Origin: Ruminococcus sp.
Lineage (GTDB): Bacteria > Bacillota > Clostridia > Oscillospirales > Ruminococcaceae
Direction: 5' to 3'
Length of the DNA stretch: 43,874 nt
NCBI GenBank assembly: GCA_029055625.1
Contig: JAIDCY010000058.1
Span: forward strand, 1-43,874
In this document: positions 8,095 through 16,762 of the stretch, in pieces
Layout: each line of letters begins with the position of its first letter
Numbering within the stretch: the first letter of the stretch is position 1
Position numbers and translations under genes: made by a program
The notes under the pieces: model-generated
What the model was told of the DNA's origin: nothing
The model's database searches: none
The model's input: only the letters and a program-made list of their open reading frames with translations

Positions 8095-8117
8095 ACTCAG
8101 GAAAGGACGTTATTTCA

Positions 8118-9071
8118 ATGATAGTTACTGTAACTCTGAATCCGGCTGTCGACTGTTCAATGTATGTTACGGAATATACCGGAAATGCGGTAAACCGTGC
8201 GGAACGTCAGCAGATTACGGCAGGCGGAAAAGGAATAAATATATCGCTTATTCTCGAAAGGCTTGGTATTGATACTCTGGCGTATACTTTCTGCGGTGGG
8301 GAAACCGGTCAGCTGTTATGTCACCTGCTCGACAAGACGGGGCTGAATTACTCCGTCGTATGGCTTGAAAACCAGCTTACGAGAATAAATTTCAAACTGC
8401 ATCACGATAAATCGGAAACTGAAATAAACGGTACAGGGACAGAAATTCCGTCGGAAATCCTCGACAGTTTCATTTCTGAACTTGACAAAAAACTGAAAAA
8501 TAATGATGTTCTCATACTCGCCGGAAGTCTTCCGCCGTCCTCACCGCCGGATACTTACGCTTACATCATGAAAAAACTTTCACATAAAAATCTGCGTATA
8601 GTTGCTGATACTTCGGGAAAAGCGTTACTTGAAATTCTTCCGTATAAGCCTTTCCTGATTAAACCAAACAATCACGAACTCGCCGACATTCTCAGAAAAC
8701 CTGTCAATACACCGGAAGAAGCGTCGGCAGGTGCAAGGGATTTACAGAAACTCGGAGCAGGTAATATAATAGTGTCGCTTGCGGAAATGGGTTCAGTACT
8801 CCTTACCGCTGACGGTACGGAATACCGCATAAAAGCACCGTCGGGAACTGTGAAAAATTCCGTGGGTGCAGGAGATTCCATGCTTGCCGGATTTCTTGCC
8901 GGTCTCGAAAAAACCGGAGATTTCGCACTTGCACACGTACTCGGTACGGCTTGTGGTAGTGCTACCGCTTTTTCCGACGGTCTCGCTGAAAAACAGGAAA
9001 TAATCCGTATACTGAATGAAATGTTACCGGATTCTCAGATTGTGCAGAAATTCTTTGATATAGAATTTTAA
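8118..9071 (+). CDS. PfkB-family sugar kinase, probably 1-phosphofructokinase
   Basis: The protein (317 aa) has the 1-phosphofructokinase/tagatose-6-phosphate kinase pattern: TVTLNPAVDCSMYV at the N-terminus, ITAGGKGINISLILERLG (PfkB signature 1), ILAGSLPPSSPPD, and near the C-terminus SVGAGDSMLAGFLAG, where the Asp of GAGD is the catalytic base. It phosphorylates a sugar phosphate, most likely fructose 1-phosphate to fructose 1,6-bisphosphate. The start is set at the ATG at 8118, after an AGGAAAGG site; the in-frame ATG at 8088 lies in the AT-rich repeat and would add ten non-family residues. No fructose PTS gene is adjacent, so substrate choice between fructose 1-phosphate and tagatose 6-phosphate stays open. 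Confidence 0.88.
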   Translation: MIVTVTLNPAVDCSMYVTEYTGNAVNRAERQQITAGGKGINISLILERLGIDTLAYTFCGGETGQLLCHLLDKTGLNYSVVWLENQLTRINFKLHHDKSETEINGTGTEIPSEILDSFISELDKKLKNNDVLILAGSLPPSSPPDTYAYIMKKLSHKNLRIVADTSGKALLEILPYKPFLIKPNNHELADILRKPVNTPEEASAGARDLQKLGAGNIIVSLAEMGSVLLTADGTEYRIKAPSGTVKNSVGAGDSMLAGFLAGLEKTGDFALAHVLGTACGSATAFSDGLAEKQEIIRILNEMLPDSQIVQKFFDIEF

Positions 9072-9209
9072 TTCACTTTTTTGTGTAAAATGCACAATGT
9101 ATACTGTGAATTTATATGACAATTTTTTCAGAGATACCGTTTTGTGCCTGTTATACGAAATTCTTTCAGAAGTACTTGATTATATTTTTTATTAATTACA
9201 TCACTTTCA

Positions 9210-9227
9210 TGTTAACCATGGTTAACA
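9210..9227. promoter_or_regulatory. Rex-type operator upstream of the pyruvate formate-lyase promoter
   Basis: TGTTAACCATGGTTAACA is a perfect 18-bp palindrome ending 6 bp before the -35 box of the PFL promoter. It fits the clostridial Rex half-site pattern TTGTTAA-N4-TTAACAA except for the outermost base on each side. Rex senses NADH/NAD+ and controls fermentation genes in clostridia. No rex gene is in the window. Confidence 0.7.
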
Positions 9228-9233
9228 GAATTA

Positions 9234-9262
9234 TTGACATTTCAACCCGATTGTGTTAATAT
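9234..9262 (+). promoter_or_regulatory. Promoter of the split pyruvate formate-lyase operon
   Basis: TTGACA at 9234-9239, a 17-bp spacer and TAATAT at 9257-9262, leaving a leader of about 70 nt before pflB. Confidence 0.8.
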
Positions 9263-9337
9263 GATTTAAGACAAATTTTTCTTTAATTACGTTTCCGGAA
9301 AGGGCGTAAATTTAAACAAAAGGAGTTATCAGTTACA

Positions 9338-11392
9338 ATGGAATTTGCTAAAGAATGGGACGGCTTTAAAGCCGGTAAATGGAGTACCGACATCAACGTC
9401 AGCGACTTCATCAAGAAAAACTATACACCTTACGACGGCGACGAAAGTTTCCTTGCCGGTCCTACAGAAGCTACTACCAGGCTCTGGGAGCAGGTCATGG
9501 ACCTCACCAAACAGGAACGTGAAGCCGGTGGTGTTCTCGATATGGATACAAAAATTGTCTCCACTATCACATCTCATGATGCAGGTTATCTCAATAAAGA
9601 CCTCGAAAAAATAGTCGGCGTTCAGACCGACAAGCCTTTCAAACGTTCTCTCCAGCCGTTCGGTGGTATCAGAATGGCTATGAACGCCTGCGAACAGAAC
9701 GGTTATAAAGTTGACGACGAAGTAGTAAAAATTTTCACGGAATACCGCAAAACTCACAATCAGGGCGTTTTCGATGCATACACCCCTGAAATGCGTATGG
9801 CTCGTAAATCCGCTATCATTACAGGTCTTCCGGATGCTTACGGCAGAGGTCGTATAATCGGCGACTACAGAAGAGTTGCCCTCTATGGTATCGACAGACT
9901 TGTTGCCGACAAAAAACATCAGATTGAAACATCACTTGTCAGAATGACTTCAAAAAATATCCGTCTCCGTGAAGAACTCGCTGAACAGGTCCGTGCATTA
10001 GGCGAACTTAAAAAACTTGGTGAAATATACGGTTTCGATATATCACAGCCTGCAAAGAACGCTCAGGAAGCTGTACAGTGGCTTTATTTCGGTTACCTCG
10101 CAGCGGTTAAGGAGCAGAACGGTGCGGCAATGTCACTCGGCAGAACTTCAACATTCCTTGACATCTATATTCAGCGTGACCTCGACAACGGCGTTATCAC
10201 TGAAGAGCAGGCACAGGAAATTATTGACCACTTCATAATGAAGTTACGTATAGTTAAATTCGCAAGAACTCCGGAATATAACGCTCTGTTCTCCGGTGAC
10301 CCGACATGGGTTACAGAATCTATCGGCGGTGTGGACATTGACGGTCACCACCTCGTTACAAAGAACAGCTTCCGTTATCTCCACACTCTCGAGAATCTCG
10401 GTACAGCTCCCGAACCGAATATGACGGTTCTGTGGTCACAGAAACTGCCGAGAAAGTTTAAGGAATACTGTGCTAAAATCTCTATCATGACTTCCTCTAT
10501 CCAGTACGAAAACGGAGATATGATGCGTAGTACCCACGGTGATGACTATGCTATCGCTTGTTGCGTATCTTCAATGGTAGTAGGTAAGGAAATGCAGTTC
10601 TTCGGTGCACGTGCAAACCTCGCTAAATGTCTGCTTTACGCTATAAACGGCGGTGTGGACGAGAGAATGAAAGTTCAGGTAGGTCCGAAGTACAGACCGG
10701 TTGAAGGCGATTATCTCGACTTTGACGACGTATGGGCTAAGTATCTCGATATGATGGAATGGCTTGCAGGACTTTATGTTAATACTCTTAACATTATCCA
10801 CTATATGCACGATAAATACAGCTATGAAAGAATACAGATGGCTCTTCACGACAGAGACGTTAAGCGTTATTTCGCTACTGGTATTGCCGGACTTTCAGTA
10901 GTTGCCGATTCACTTTCCGCTATAAAGTACGCTAAGGTTAAGTGCATACGTGATGAAGACGGCGTTGTAACGGATTATGAAGTTGAAGGAGATTTCCCGA
11001 AATACGGCAACAACGACGACCGAGTTGACCAGATTGCAGTTAAAGTTGTTCGTACATTCATGGACATGATAAGAAAACATCATACTTACCGTGACGGCGT
11101 ACCGACAATGTCAATTCTTACTATCACTTCTAACGTCGTTTACGGTAAGAAGACAGGTAACACTCCGGACGGCAGAAAAGCTGGTATTCCGCTTGCACCT
11201 GGTGCAAACCCGATGCACGGACGTGATACACACGGTGCAGCAGCTTCGCTTTCTTCAGTCGCTAAACTTCCGTTCAAACACGCACAGGACGGTATTTCAA
11301 ATACATTCTCAATTATCCCTGGTGCACTCGGCAAGGATATGGAAGTATTTGTTGGCGATATCGACATTGACAAACTCAGTCAGGGTGAATAA
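9338..11392 (+). CDS. pflB: Pyruvate formate-lyase, catalytic body lacking the glycyl-radical domain
   Basis: Pyruvate formate-lyase cleaves pyruvate with CoA to acetyl-CoA and formate in anaerobic fermentation. The 684 residues align by eye with the body of the family: [41 protein letters not shown], the catalytic Cys-Cys pair (C408-C409 in [10 protein letters not shown]), [17 protein letters not shown], and [15 protein letters not shown] near the end. Ordinary PFL continues about 70 residues to the RVSGYAV glycyl-radical loop; this one stops at TAA (11390-11392) after [12 protein letters not shown]. The missing domain is encoded as a separate protein at 11706-11948. An AAGGAG site precedes the start; the operon has its own promoter and a Rex-like operator. 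No pflA activase gene is adjacent. Confidence 0.95.
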   Translation: MEFAKEWDGFKAGKWSTDINVSDFIKKNYTPYDGDESFLAGPTEATTRLWEQVMDLTKQEREAGGVLDMDTKIVSTITSHDAGYLNKDLEKIVGVQTDKPFKRSLQPFGGIRMAMNACEQNGYKVDDEVVKIFTEYRKTHNQGVFDAYTPEMRMARKSAIITGLPDAYGRGRIIGDYRRVALYGIDRLVADKKHQIETSLVRMTSKNIRLREELAEQVRALGELKKLGEIYGFDISQPAKNAQEAVQWLYFGYLAAVKEQNGAAMSLGRTSTFLDIYIQRDLDNGVITEEQAQEIIDHFIMKLRIVKFARTPEYNALFSGDPTWVTESIGGVDIDGHHLVTKNSFRYLHTLENLGTAPEPNMTVLWSQKLPRKFKEYCAKISIMTSSIQYENGDMMRSTHGDDYAIACCVSSMVVGKEMQFFGARANLAKCLLYAINGGVDERMKVQVGPKYRPVEGDYLDFDDVWAKYLDMMEWLAGLYVNTLNIIHYMHDKYSYERIQMALHDRDVKRYFATGIAGLSVVADSLSAIKYAKVKCIRDEDGVVTDYEVEGDFPKYGNNDDRVDQIAVKVVRTFMDMIRKHHTYRDGVPTMSILTITSNVVYGKKTGNTPDGRKAGIPLAPGANPMHGRDTHGAAASLSSVAKLPFKHAQDGISNTFSIIPGALGKDMEVFVGDIDIDKLSQGE

Positions 11393-11395
11393 TCC

Positions 11396-11623
11396 ATGAT
11401 TACCCCTAATATGCTCGGTAAAAGCGGTACACCCGAAGAACTCGCCGACTTCATAGATAAGTTAATGGCGGAGGGTAGCGGTCACGTGAATATCGCCACT
11501 GGTAACGACGATGACAGCTTACACGTTCAGACGGTAAACAGTACCGATTGCGGTACGGGCAAGGGTGCGTGTATGCAACCTACCGAACTCGATATAGACC
11601 CCGACGAAGAAGAGGAAGACTGA
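11396..11623 (+). CDS. Small acidic protein between the two parts of split PFL
   Basis: A 75-aa ORF that begins 3 nt after the pflB stop codon and is in the same reading frame as pflB, so one TAA and one serine codon separate them. A weak AGGGTGA ribosome site lies in the pflB 3' end. The protein has two cysteines (C52, C59 in STDCGTGKGACMQ) and an acidic tail of Asp and Glu. Residues about 16-45 (LADFIDKLMAEGSGHVNI...) align without gaps to residues 11-40 of the glycyl-radical protein downstream ([18 protein letters not shown]...), with L, D, G, H, N, L and Q shared, but the radical loop RVSGY is absent. I infer a diverged partial duplicate of the PFL C-terminal linker; function unknown. Confidence 0.75.
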   Translation: MITPNMLGKSGTPEELADFIDKLMAEGSGHVNIATGNDDDSLHVQTVNSTDCGTGKGACMQPTELDIDPDEEEED

Positions 11624-11640
11624 TTTAATTTTATGCTATC

Positions 11641-11671
11641 GGCGTGGGTGACGTCAAAAGTTGTCCACGTC
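11641..11671 (+). other. Stable intercistronic hairpin in the split-PFL mRNA
   Basis: GGCGTGGGTGAC and GTTGTCCACGTC form 12 consecutive pairs (including four G-U) around a 7-nt loop. There is no T-run after it, so it is not a typical terminator; it precedes a very strong AAAGGAGG site for the glycyl-radical gene and may set the ratio of the two PFL parts by mRNA processing or stability. Confidence 0.65.
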
Positions 11672-11705
11672 TATATAAAAAATCTTTAAAGGAGGATTTT
11701 TAACA

Positions 11706-11948
11706 ATGGAAACTAATGCAACACAGGTTAATAACCTTATCGAACTTCTCGACGGTTACGTTGAAAAAGGCGGTCACCACCTGAATGTAAACGTATTCAC
11801 AAGGGAAACTCTCCTTGATGCTCAGGCTCACCCTGAAAAGTACCCACAGCTGACGGTAAGAGTTTCCGGTTATGCCGTAAACTTCGTAAAGCTCACCAAG
11901 GAACAGCAAGACGACGTTATTTCAAGAACTTTCCACGCTGCCCTCTAA
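11706..11948 (+). CDS. Stand-alone glycyl-radical domain of pyruvate formate-lyase (GrcA/YfiD-like)
   Basis: This 80-aa protein is the C-terminal domain missing from the PFL body: [26 protein letters not shown], then [19 protein letters not shown] with the radical glycine at G55, then [19 protein letters not shown]. coli GrcA (YfiD) is a similar free domain that replaces a damaged one, but there the main enzyme still has its own. Here no other copy is visible, so PFL activity should need both proteins together: activase would generate the radical on G55, which passes it to C408-C409 of the body. The start has AAAGGAGG 8-9 nt upstream, stronger than the pflB site. The gene follows a hairpin and is closed by a terminator at 11960. 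Confidence 0.95.
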   Translation: METNATQVNNLIELLDGYVEKGGHHLNVNVFTRETLLDAQAHPEKYPQLTVRVSGYAVNFVKLTKEQQDDVISRTFHAAL

Positions 11949-11959
11949 TCAAAATGAAG

Positions 11960-11988
11960 AAGTCCGGATATTCTCCGGACTTTTTTTT
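11960..11988 (+). terminator. Terminator of the split-PFL operon
   Basis: AAGTCCGGA / TCCGGACTT stem with loop TATTC followed by a run of T. It lies between convergent genes and also reaches the ddh stop codon on the minus strand. Confidence 0.9.
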
Positions 11989-12967
11989 ATAACATTTTCG
12001 CTCTGAGTTCTTCCGGACTTAGTCTCGAAAGATATGCCGGTGCGATATCAAAAGCGGTCTTACAACCTGTAACGCCCTCTTTACGCATACGGTATAAAGC
12101 CCTTGCGTAACAGATAAGTACGCTTGCGGTAAATTCGGGGTTTGAATCGAGTTTCAGGGAATACTCAATCATCTGATGTGTATCGTCTCCGGTGATACCG
12201 CTACGCATTACGAATCCACCATGTGGCATTTTGTTATGGACGGCATCAAATTCTTCGTCGGAAATAAAGTTTACCGTTGTATCGTATTCGTCAAAATAGT
12301 TCTTCATCGATTTTATCGCCTGCTCGATTTTCTGCAGGTCAGCATTTTCTTCCGGTACTATCCAGCATTCACGAATATGTTTCTGACGTGTAGTGAGTTC
12401 CGGCATACTTCCGGAGCGTACCGCATCCATTGCCTCATCTACCGGTACGGTATACTGTATGCCTTTCTTTACGCCCTCAACTCTTCGGATAGCATCGGAA
12501 TGTCCCTGACTTACGCCCTTTCCCCAGAACGTATATGTTTTACCGTCGGGTAGTATCGATTCCGCATAAAGCCTGTTGAGTGAGAACAGTCCAGGATCCC
12601 ACCCTAACGAGATTATCGCAAGATGTCCGCTGTCTTTCGCAGATTTATCAACGTTTGCAAAATGTTCCGGTATCCTTGCGTGTGTATCGAAACTGTCGAT
12701 TACGTTGAATTTTTCGGCGAGTTGCGGTGTCTGTACCGGCAAATCCGTCGCACTTCCGCCACATATTATCATTACGTCTATTTTGTCACTATGTTCTGCC
12801 ACGTTATCCATACCATACACCGCACAACCTGTAACAGTCTTTACGGTATCGGGTTTACGGCGTGTGAAAACTCCGCATAATTCCATATCGTCGTTCTGTC
12901 TGACAGCGAGTTCTACGCCTTTTCCGAGATTGCCGTATCCGGCTATGCCTATCCTGATTTTGTCCAT
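11987..12967 (-). CDS. ddh: meso-Diaminopimelate D-dehydrogenase
   Basis: Reductive amination of tetrahydrodipicolinate to meso-diaminopimelate in one NADPH-dependent step, giving both lysine and the peptidoglycan cross-link residue. The 326-aa sequence has the N-terminal Rossmann motif GIAGYGNLGKGVELA, the specificity stretch GVFTRRKPD, CGGSATDLPVQTP, DSFDTHARIPEHF, and the substrate-site run ISLGWDPGLFSLNR. It matches the usual family length (about 325). It is transcribed alone from its own promoter, convergent with the PFL operon. AAGGAGG lies ahead of the start. Found in some Firmicutes, Bacteroidetes and Corynebacterium as an alternative to the acylated lysine routes. Confidence 0.95.
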   Translation of the reverse strand: MDKIRIGIAGYGNLGKGVELAVRQNDDMELCGVFTRRKPDTVKTVTGCAVYGMDNVAEHSDKIDVMIICGGSATDLPVQTPQLAEKFNVIDSFDTHARIPEHFANVDKSAKDSGHLAIISLGWDPGLFSLNRLYAESILPDGKTYTFWGKGVSQGHSDAIRRVEGVKKGIQYTVPVDEAMDAVRSGSMPELTTRQKHIRECWIVPEENADLQKIEQAIKSMKNYFDEYDTTVNFISDEEFDAVHNKMPHGGFVMRSGITGDDTHQMIEYSLKLDSNPEFTASVLICYARALYRMRKEGVTGCKTAFDIAPAYLSRLSPEELRAKML

Positions 12968-12998
12968 TGGTTTTTACCTCCTTATATTTTATGTAAAT

Positions 12999-13027
12999 AT
13001 TATATCACAATTTTTTACTCCTGTAAA
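12999..13027 (-). promoter_or_regulatory. Promoter of ddh
   Basis: TTTACA at 13022-13027, 17-bp spacer, TATAAT at 12999-13004 with extended TGA; the -35 box abuts the stop codon of the upstream hydrogenase gene. Confidence 0.8.
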
Positions 13028-13028
13028 G

Positions 13029-14711
13029 TCATTTTTTTTCGGACTTCTTCAAAGTATTATTAATTTCGTCAATCAGTCTGCTGATTTCCGCTACCGACTT
13101 ATTTATTATCTCCGTACTCTCGTTAGTAGTATTCACGTTATTATCAAGTACGCTGAATGCCCTTATAGTTGTCTGCAGAATGGATGCCATCTGCTGTACT
13201 CCCTCGGAATCCATACTTTCATTTGCGTTACAGAACATAACTATATTATTTAACAAACTGTTTACCTGTCCGGCTTTCTGACTTGTCTTTGAAGTCGATT
13301 CTCCGATATTATTTACGTTTGCAGTTATCCTGTCTATGTCTGCCCTCAGACGCTCCGAAAGTTCGAGACATTCCGCCGTTATCTCCGCTAACCGTTCGTG
13401 CTGTTCCGCAAGTTCACTGTGTCGGGCGATAAGTACCGTTTTTGCGTGTACTATACAGTTTTCCGGCGTATTCAGTCCCCGACATATTGCTACTGCCATT
13501 TCCCGGCATGAACGGTATCCGCACGCATGGCAATCATAATGACGGTCTGCTTCCGTATGCTTACCCATCATTCCGTATACCGCTTCAAGTTGTTTTTCCG
13601 TCGGTAACGGTGAAGGGTTCATAGGCGTATAGTTCCGGCGATAATCGGATATATCAAGGTTTTCATCAAAATATCTGAACAGCTTATCTTCACCAAACCG
13701 GAAAGGTCCGGTAGTTTTACGTCTTTTCTTTGCTTCCTTTTCTACCTCACGCATAGTAGCCATGACATCAAAAAACGTCTGGGTTGTACCCGATGCAGGA
13801 CCGACGTTACAACCAAATTCACACGACAGAACGTCAAACACTTCAGGGTGTTTATACTCCGGCATATTTGCGTACATATCCAACTCCGGATATACTTTGT
13901 GTACTCCCTCGGATGTCGTTATATTCAAATCCGGATTATGCAACCAAAGATTGTCACGCAATCCGCCCGGACGTGGATATATTCCGCCCACCTGTCCCTG
14001 CTGATTGTCAAACGGATATGATAAATCCTGTCTGGTATCAGCAGAAATTTTTATATTATTTTTTTCAAAATATTCAAGAAGTTTCCGGAAAGTTATACTG
14101 TAATTCACAAGTCCTGTCTCCATGAACTCCGTTTTTTTCGCTATACACGGTGATAATACAGCTATCGGACTGTTAAGTTTCAGATATTTTCTTATGTATG
14201 TTGCACCACAAGCTATCGGACTATGTATGGGAGAAAGATTCCGTAAAAGTCGTGGCTGGTATATCTCGATATATTTTACTATCGCCGCACAGGGCTGAGT
14301 TATCACGTTTCCGATTGTCCGGTTTTCTATTGCCCGGACGTGTGCCCACGTGCATATATCCGCACCAAGTGAGACATCATATATTTTGCAACCGTTCCGC
14401 CTGAACCAGTCGAGAATACCTTTCCACTTATCCGGAAGTACCGATTTTATCGCCGGTGCAACCATTAATATTATCTCTTCCTTGCCAAGTCTTGACATAC
14501 ATTTTTCCGTATCGTCAACGTAATCCCTCGCACCATGATTACACGTCCTTACACACTCACCACAAGTTATACATCTTTCCGGATTCACCGTAGTTACAAA
14601 ACGTCCCTCTTCAAGCATCTTCGTAATATTCGCCTCCGGTGCGGGACAGTTCCGGACGCAAGCGTTACAACCAACGCATTTTTCGGGTTTTACTATTATA
14701 ATTTCGTCCAT
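13029..14711 (-). CDS. Sensory-type [FeFe] hydrogenase domain protein with ferredoxin, Fe-S and coiled-coil domains
   Basis: A 560-aa cytosolic protein. Residues 1-65 carry two [4Fe-4S] ferredoxin motifs (CVGCNACVRNCP, CITCGECVRTCNHG). Residues about 75-350 are an [FeFe] hydrogenase H-cluster domain with the three cysteine loops in variant form: TQPCAAIVKYIE instead of TSCCPAW, LSPCIAKKTEF, and LSCEFGCNVGPASG. Next, about 390-430, is a four-cysteine Fe-S motif (DCHACGYRSC...ENC). The last 120 residues form a coiled coil rich in Asn, Ser and Glu like the signalling helices of chemoreceptors. This matches the sensory hydrogenase groups that detect H2, not the catalytic producers. It lies 17 nt after the DivIVA-like gene and is probably co-transcribed. 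An output partner is not identified. Confidence 0.85.
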   Translation of the reverse strand: MDEIIIVKPEKCVGCNACVRNCPAPEANITKMLEEGRFVTTVNPERCITCGECVRTCNHGARDYVDDTEKCMSRLGKEEIILMVAPAIKSVLPDKWKGILDWFRRNGCKIYDVSLGADICTWAHVRAIENRTIGNVITQPCAAIVKYIEIYQPRLLRNLSPIHSPIACGATYIRKYLKLNSPIAVLSPCIAKKTEFMETGLVNYSITFRKLLEYFEKNNIKISADTRQDLSYPFDNQQGQVGGIYPRPGGLRDNLWLHNPDLNITTSEGVHKVYPELDMYANMPEYKHPEVFDVLSCEFGCNVGPASGTTQTFFDVMATMREVEKEAKKRRKTTGPFRFGEDKLFRYFDENLDISDYRRNYTPMNPSPLPTEKQLEAVYGMMGKHTEADRHYDCHACGYRSCREMAVAICRGLNTPENCIVHAKTVLIARHSELAEQHERLAEITAECLELSERLRADIDRITANVNNIGESTSKTSQKAGQVNSLLNNIVMFCNANESMDSEGVQQMASILQTTIRAFSVLDNNVNTTNESTEIINKSVAEISRLIDEINNTLKKSEKK

Positions 14712-14728
14712 TTATCAAAAACTCCTTT

Positions 14729-16009
14729 TTATAAGTCCTCAAGTGCTTCCGCCTGTGCCATCAGACTGGCAAGGTCTATATTTTCTGTAACCTTTTTCTC
14801 CGGAACTTTCGGGAGGTCGTCATTTTCAAGAGCTTCTGCCTGTGCGGTGAGTTCATCAAGATTTATTTCACCGTTTTTCTTCTTTATATTCATGAACTCC
14901 TCTTCCTGACGGTCAAGAGCCCTTAAATTTATACCACCTGCTCCGTGTATTACGTTACTTACCAGTACGGAAAAATCATCTTCCATACTGTCAGTTTTAT
15001 CAATGTTCTTGAAATCCGGTGAATTTTCGTCGTAATTATAATCATAGTCGTATGCGTCGAAATCGTGGGTATTCTGTACAGTATAATCCTGACTGTTATA
15101 ATATTCTGCTACAGGGTCATATTTCTTCACCGGTTTTTCCGGTAATTTTTCTTCTGCCGGTATTACAGCTTTTTCCTTAACCTTTTTTTCTGCACTGTAT
15201 GAATAGTCAACCGCTTCCCTGACCGGTTTTTCCGGTAAGTCAACATACTTTTCAATATCACGGAATACCGGTACGCCACCTCTTAACACCGTCCGGCGTG
15301 TATCGTCGAGAATATCTCCGGATTTATCAAGTATATCATTTCCGACGGAAAAGAATTTACTGAATGTCTCACGGAAATTTTCCATATAATCAGATATTTT
15401 ATTCACTTCACCGAGTATCACGGAACGTATATTCTCCGGTATCGCTGAAAGTTCTTCCTTATCTACTTCCGCCGTCATCTCTGAGGCGTACAACTCCGCT
15501 TCATAAACTATCTCCGACGCTTTATTGTTAGCTTCCGCTACTATGTTATGTGCAAGCCTTTCTGAATCCGCTTTCAGATTTTCCGCCTTCTTACGTGCTG
15601 TTTCTACTATCTCCTCCGCCGATTTCCTCGCAGATGCAAACACTACCCCGAATACTTCCGTATCATCTTCCTGTGAAAGTGACATTATTTTCATATCTCT
15701 TTCAGAAAGTTTACTTTCAAGTTCTTCAACGGTTTTCTTTAAATTTTTTACTTCAATTTCAAGTGTACTGTTTTCCGCCGTAAGTGTACTGACTTTATAC
15801 GTGAGTTTTTTATTTTCCGCTTCCGCTTCTGACAGTTTTTTTCCTGTCTCCTCCGGTATCGTACCGCTCTTACCGTTCAGAAGTCGCATTATTTCAAGTT
15901 CGGTTTCCAGTTTAGATATTTTTCTGTAAAGTTTCTGTATATGTTCGTCTGTATCGGCTTTATCGTAACCACCAAATACTACGGTTTTTATAAATTCTGT
16001 TCCGTTCAT
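14729..16009 (-). CDS. DivIVA-like coiled-coil protein
   Basis: A 426-aa protein with an N-terminal DivIVA-like segment (FIKTVVFGGYDKADTDEHI, residues 5-24), then a long coiled coil to about residue 185 that includes repeated Ala/Glu helices (SARKSAEEIVETARKKAENL, NIVAEANNKASEIVYEAE). The C-terminal half is disordered and acidic, with Pro/Lys runs and two near-identical short motifs, DELTAQAEALENDDLPKVP and DLASLMAQAEALEDL, at its end. DivIVA-type proteins bind curved membrane or organise poles and division sites. The FGGYDKADTDEHI motif differs from the classic FGYxxxxVDxFL, so membrane binding is not assured. It has a promoter of its own and is first in a two-gene unit with the hydrogenase-like sensor. 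Confidence 0.72.
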   Translation of the reverse strand: MNGTEFIKTVVFGGYDKADTDEHIQKLYRKISKLETELEIMRLLNGKSGTIPEETGKKLSEAEAENKKLTYKVSTLTAENSTLEIEVKNLKKTVEELESKLSERDMKIMSLSQEDDTEVFGVVFASARKSAEEIVETARKKAENLKADSERLAHNIVAEANNKASEIVYEAELYASEMTAEVDKEELSAIPENIRSVILGEVNKISDYMENFRETFSKFFSVGNDILDKSGDILDDTRRTVLRGGVPVFRDIEKYVDLPEKPVREAVDYSYSAEKKVKEKAVIPAEEKLPEKPVKKYDPVAEYYNSQDYTVQNTHDFDAYDYDYNYDENSPDFKNIDKTDSMEDDFSVLVSNVIHGAGGINLRALDRQEEEFMNIKKKNGEINLDELTAQAEALENDDLPKVPEKKVTENIDLASLMAQAEALEDL

Positions 16010-16072
16010 TATTCCAATCCCTCCTGTATTTTCACGGACGGAAAATTTTTCAATCCACGATATTTTAAATAT

Positions 16073-16101
16073 ATTTTACACTGTTTTATGTATTTTGTCA
16101 A
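16073..16101 (-). promoter_or_regulatory. Promoter of the DivIVA-like / hydrogenase unit
   Basis: TTGACA at 16096-16101, 17-bp spacer, TAAAAT at 16073-16078; an AGGAGGG site follows before the 16009 start. Confidence 0.8.
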
Positions 16102-16111
16102 TAGCCACTAT

Positions 16112-16150
16112 ACATAATTCATAATTAATAATTATTTAATTAAATTAAAT
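16112..16150. repeat. AT-rich palindromic intergenic repeat
   Basis: CATAATTCATAATTAATAAT-type sequence followed by TTAATTAAATT units between the 180-aa gene and the promoter at 16073. Confidence 0.5.
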
Positions 16151-16174
16151 CAATTCTCAGTTACGCACTCTTAA

Positions 16175-16717
16175 TTATTCATTCTTGATTAATTCCTTTA
16201 CTTCAGGATTATCATATAATCCGAGGTCAAAGAGCGTATTTTTCTGACTTTCCGTGATTCTTCCGGTCAGCGAATATACAAACTTTCCGTGTTCACGCTG
16301 TATGCCGTCCCATGAATCTATTATCTTTATCCAGCCCGCACGACCTAACGTCCTTTCCGGATACTTCGCCGACGGATAAAATTTACGTGCAATCATTTCC
16401 GCACACCTCTGATGTCCGGTATAGTCGCATGAATAAGTGTCGCCTTCCGGTGAAATCCATCCTAACCTGAAATTAACATCATTCTTAAAGAACATTTTTT
16501 CCAGTTCCAGCGGATATTCTGAATCTGTTTCGATTATCCCGGAAAAATTGCAGTCTTCCGGACTGAACCGGTAGTATCCGCCTTTATCGTCCGCAACTAT
16601 CGGTAATCTGTCCGGCGTTACTATATTCTCAAGTACATTTCCTTCAAGCTCTTTCATATTATCATAGTATCTGTAATAGTAAAAACCTGTCTCAGACTTA
16701 TATATGACAAATTTCAT
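16175..16717 (-). CDS. Hypothetical protein
   Basis: I do not recognise a family. The 180-aa product is a soluble, Tyr- and Glu-rich protein without signal peptide. The C-terminal half (GHQRCAEMIARKFYPSAKYP, RAGWIKIIDSWDG, GRITESQKNTLFDLGLYDN) looks like a small globular domain often seen in Clostridia-specific hypothetical proteins. The start is well supported by a GGGGAGGTGG site and by a promoter at 16763-16791, so it is a single-gene unit divergent from the AraC-type regulator. Nothing in the sequence indicates function. Confidence 0.75.
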   Translation of the reverse strand: MKFVIYKSETGFYYYRYYDNMKELEGNVLENIVTPDRLPIVADDKGGYYRFSPEDCNFSGIIETDSEYPLELEKMFFKNDVNFRLGWISPEGDTYSCDYTGHQRCAEMIARKFYPSAKYPERTLGRAGWIKIIDSWDGIQREHGKFVYSLTGRITESQKNTLFDLGLYDNPEVKELIKNE

Positions 16718-16762
16718 ATCGCTTCACCACCTCCCCTGCCCCTTTTTAATTCTTAATTATCA

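Noticed and set aside
9329-9919. Long minus-strand open frame inside pflB
   Set aside because: Antisense shadow of a well-identified gene, with no family likeness or ribosome site.
11390-11392. The pflB TAA as a recoded or selenocysteine codon
   Set aside because: TAA is not known to encode selenocysteine, and the glycyl-radical domain is in another frame with its own start and ribosome site.
11641-11671. Terminator inside the PFL operon
   Set aside because: The stem is strong, but it is followed by CTATATAAAAAAT and not by a T-run.
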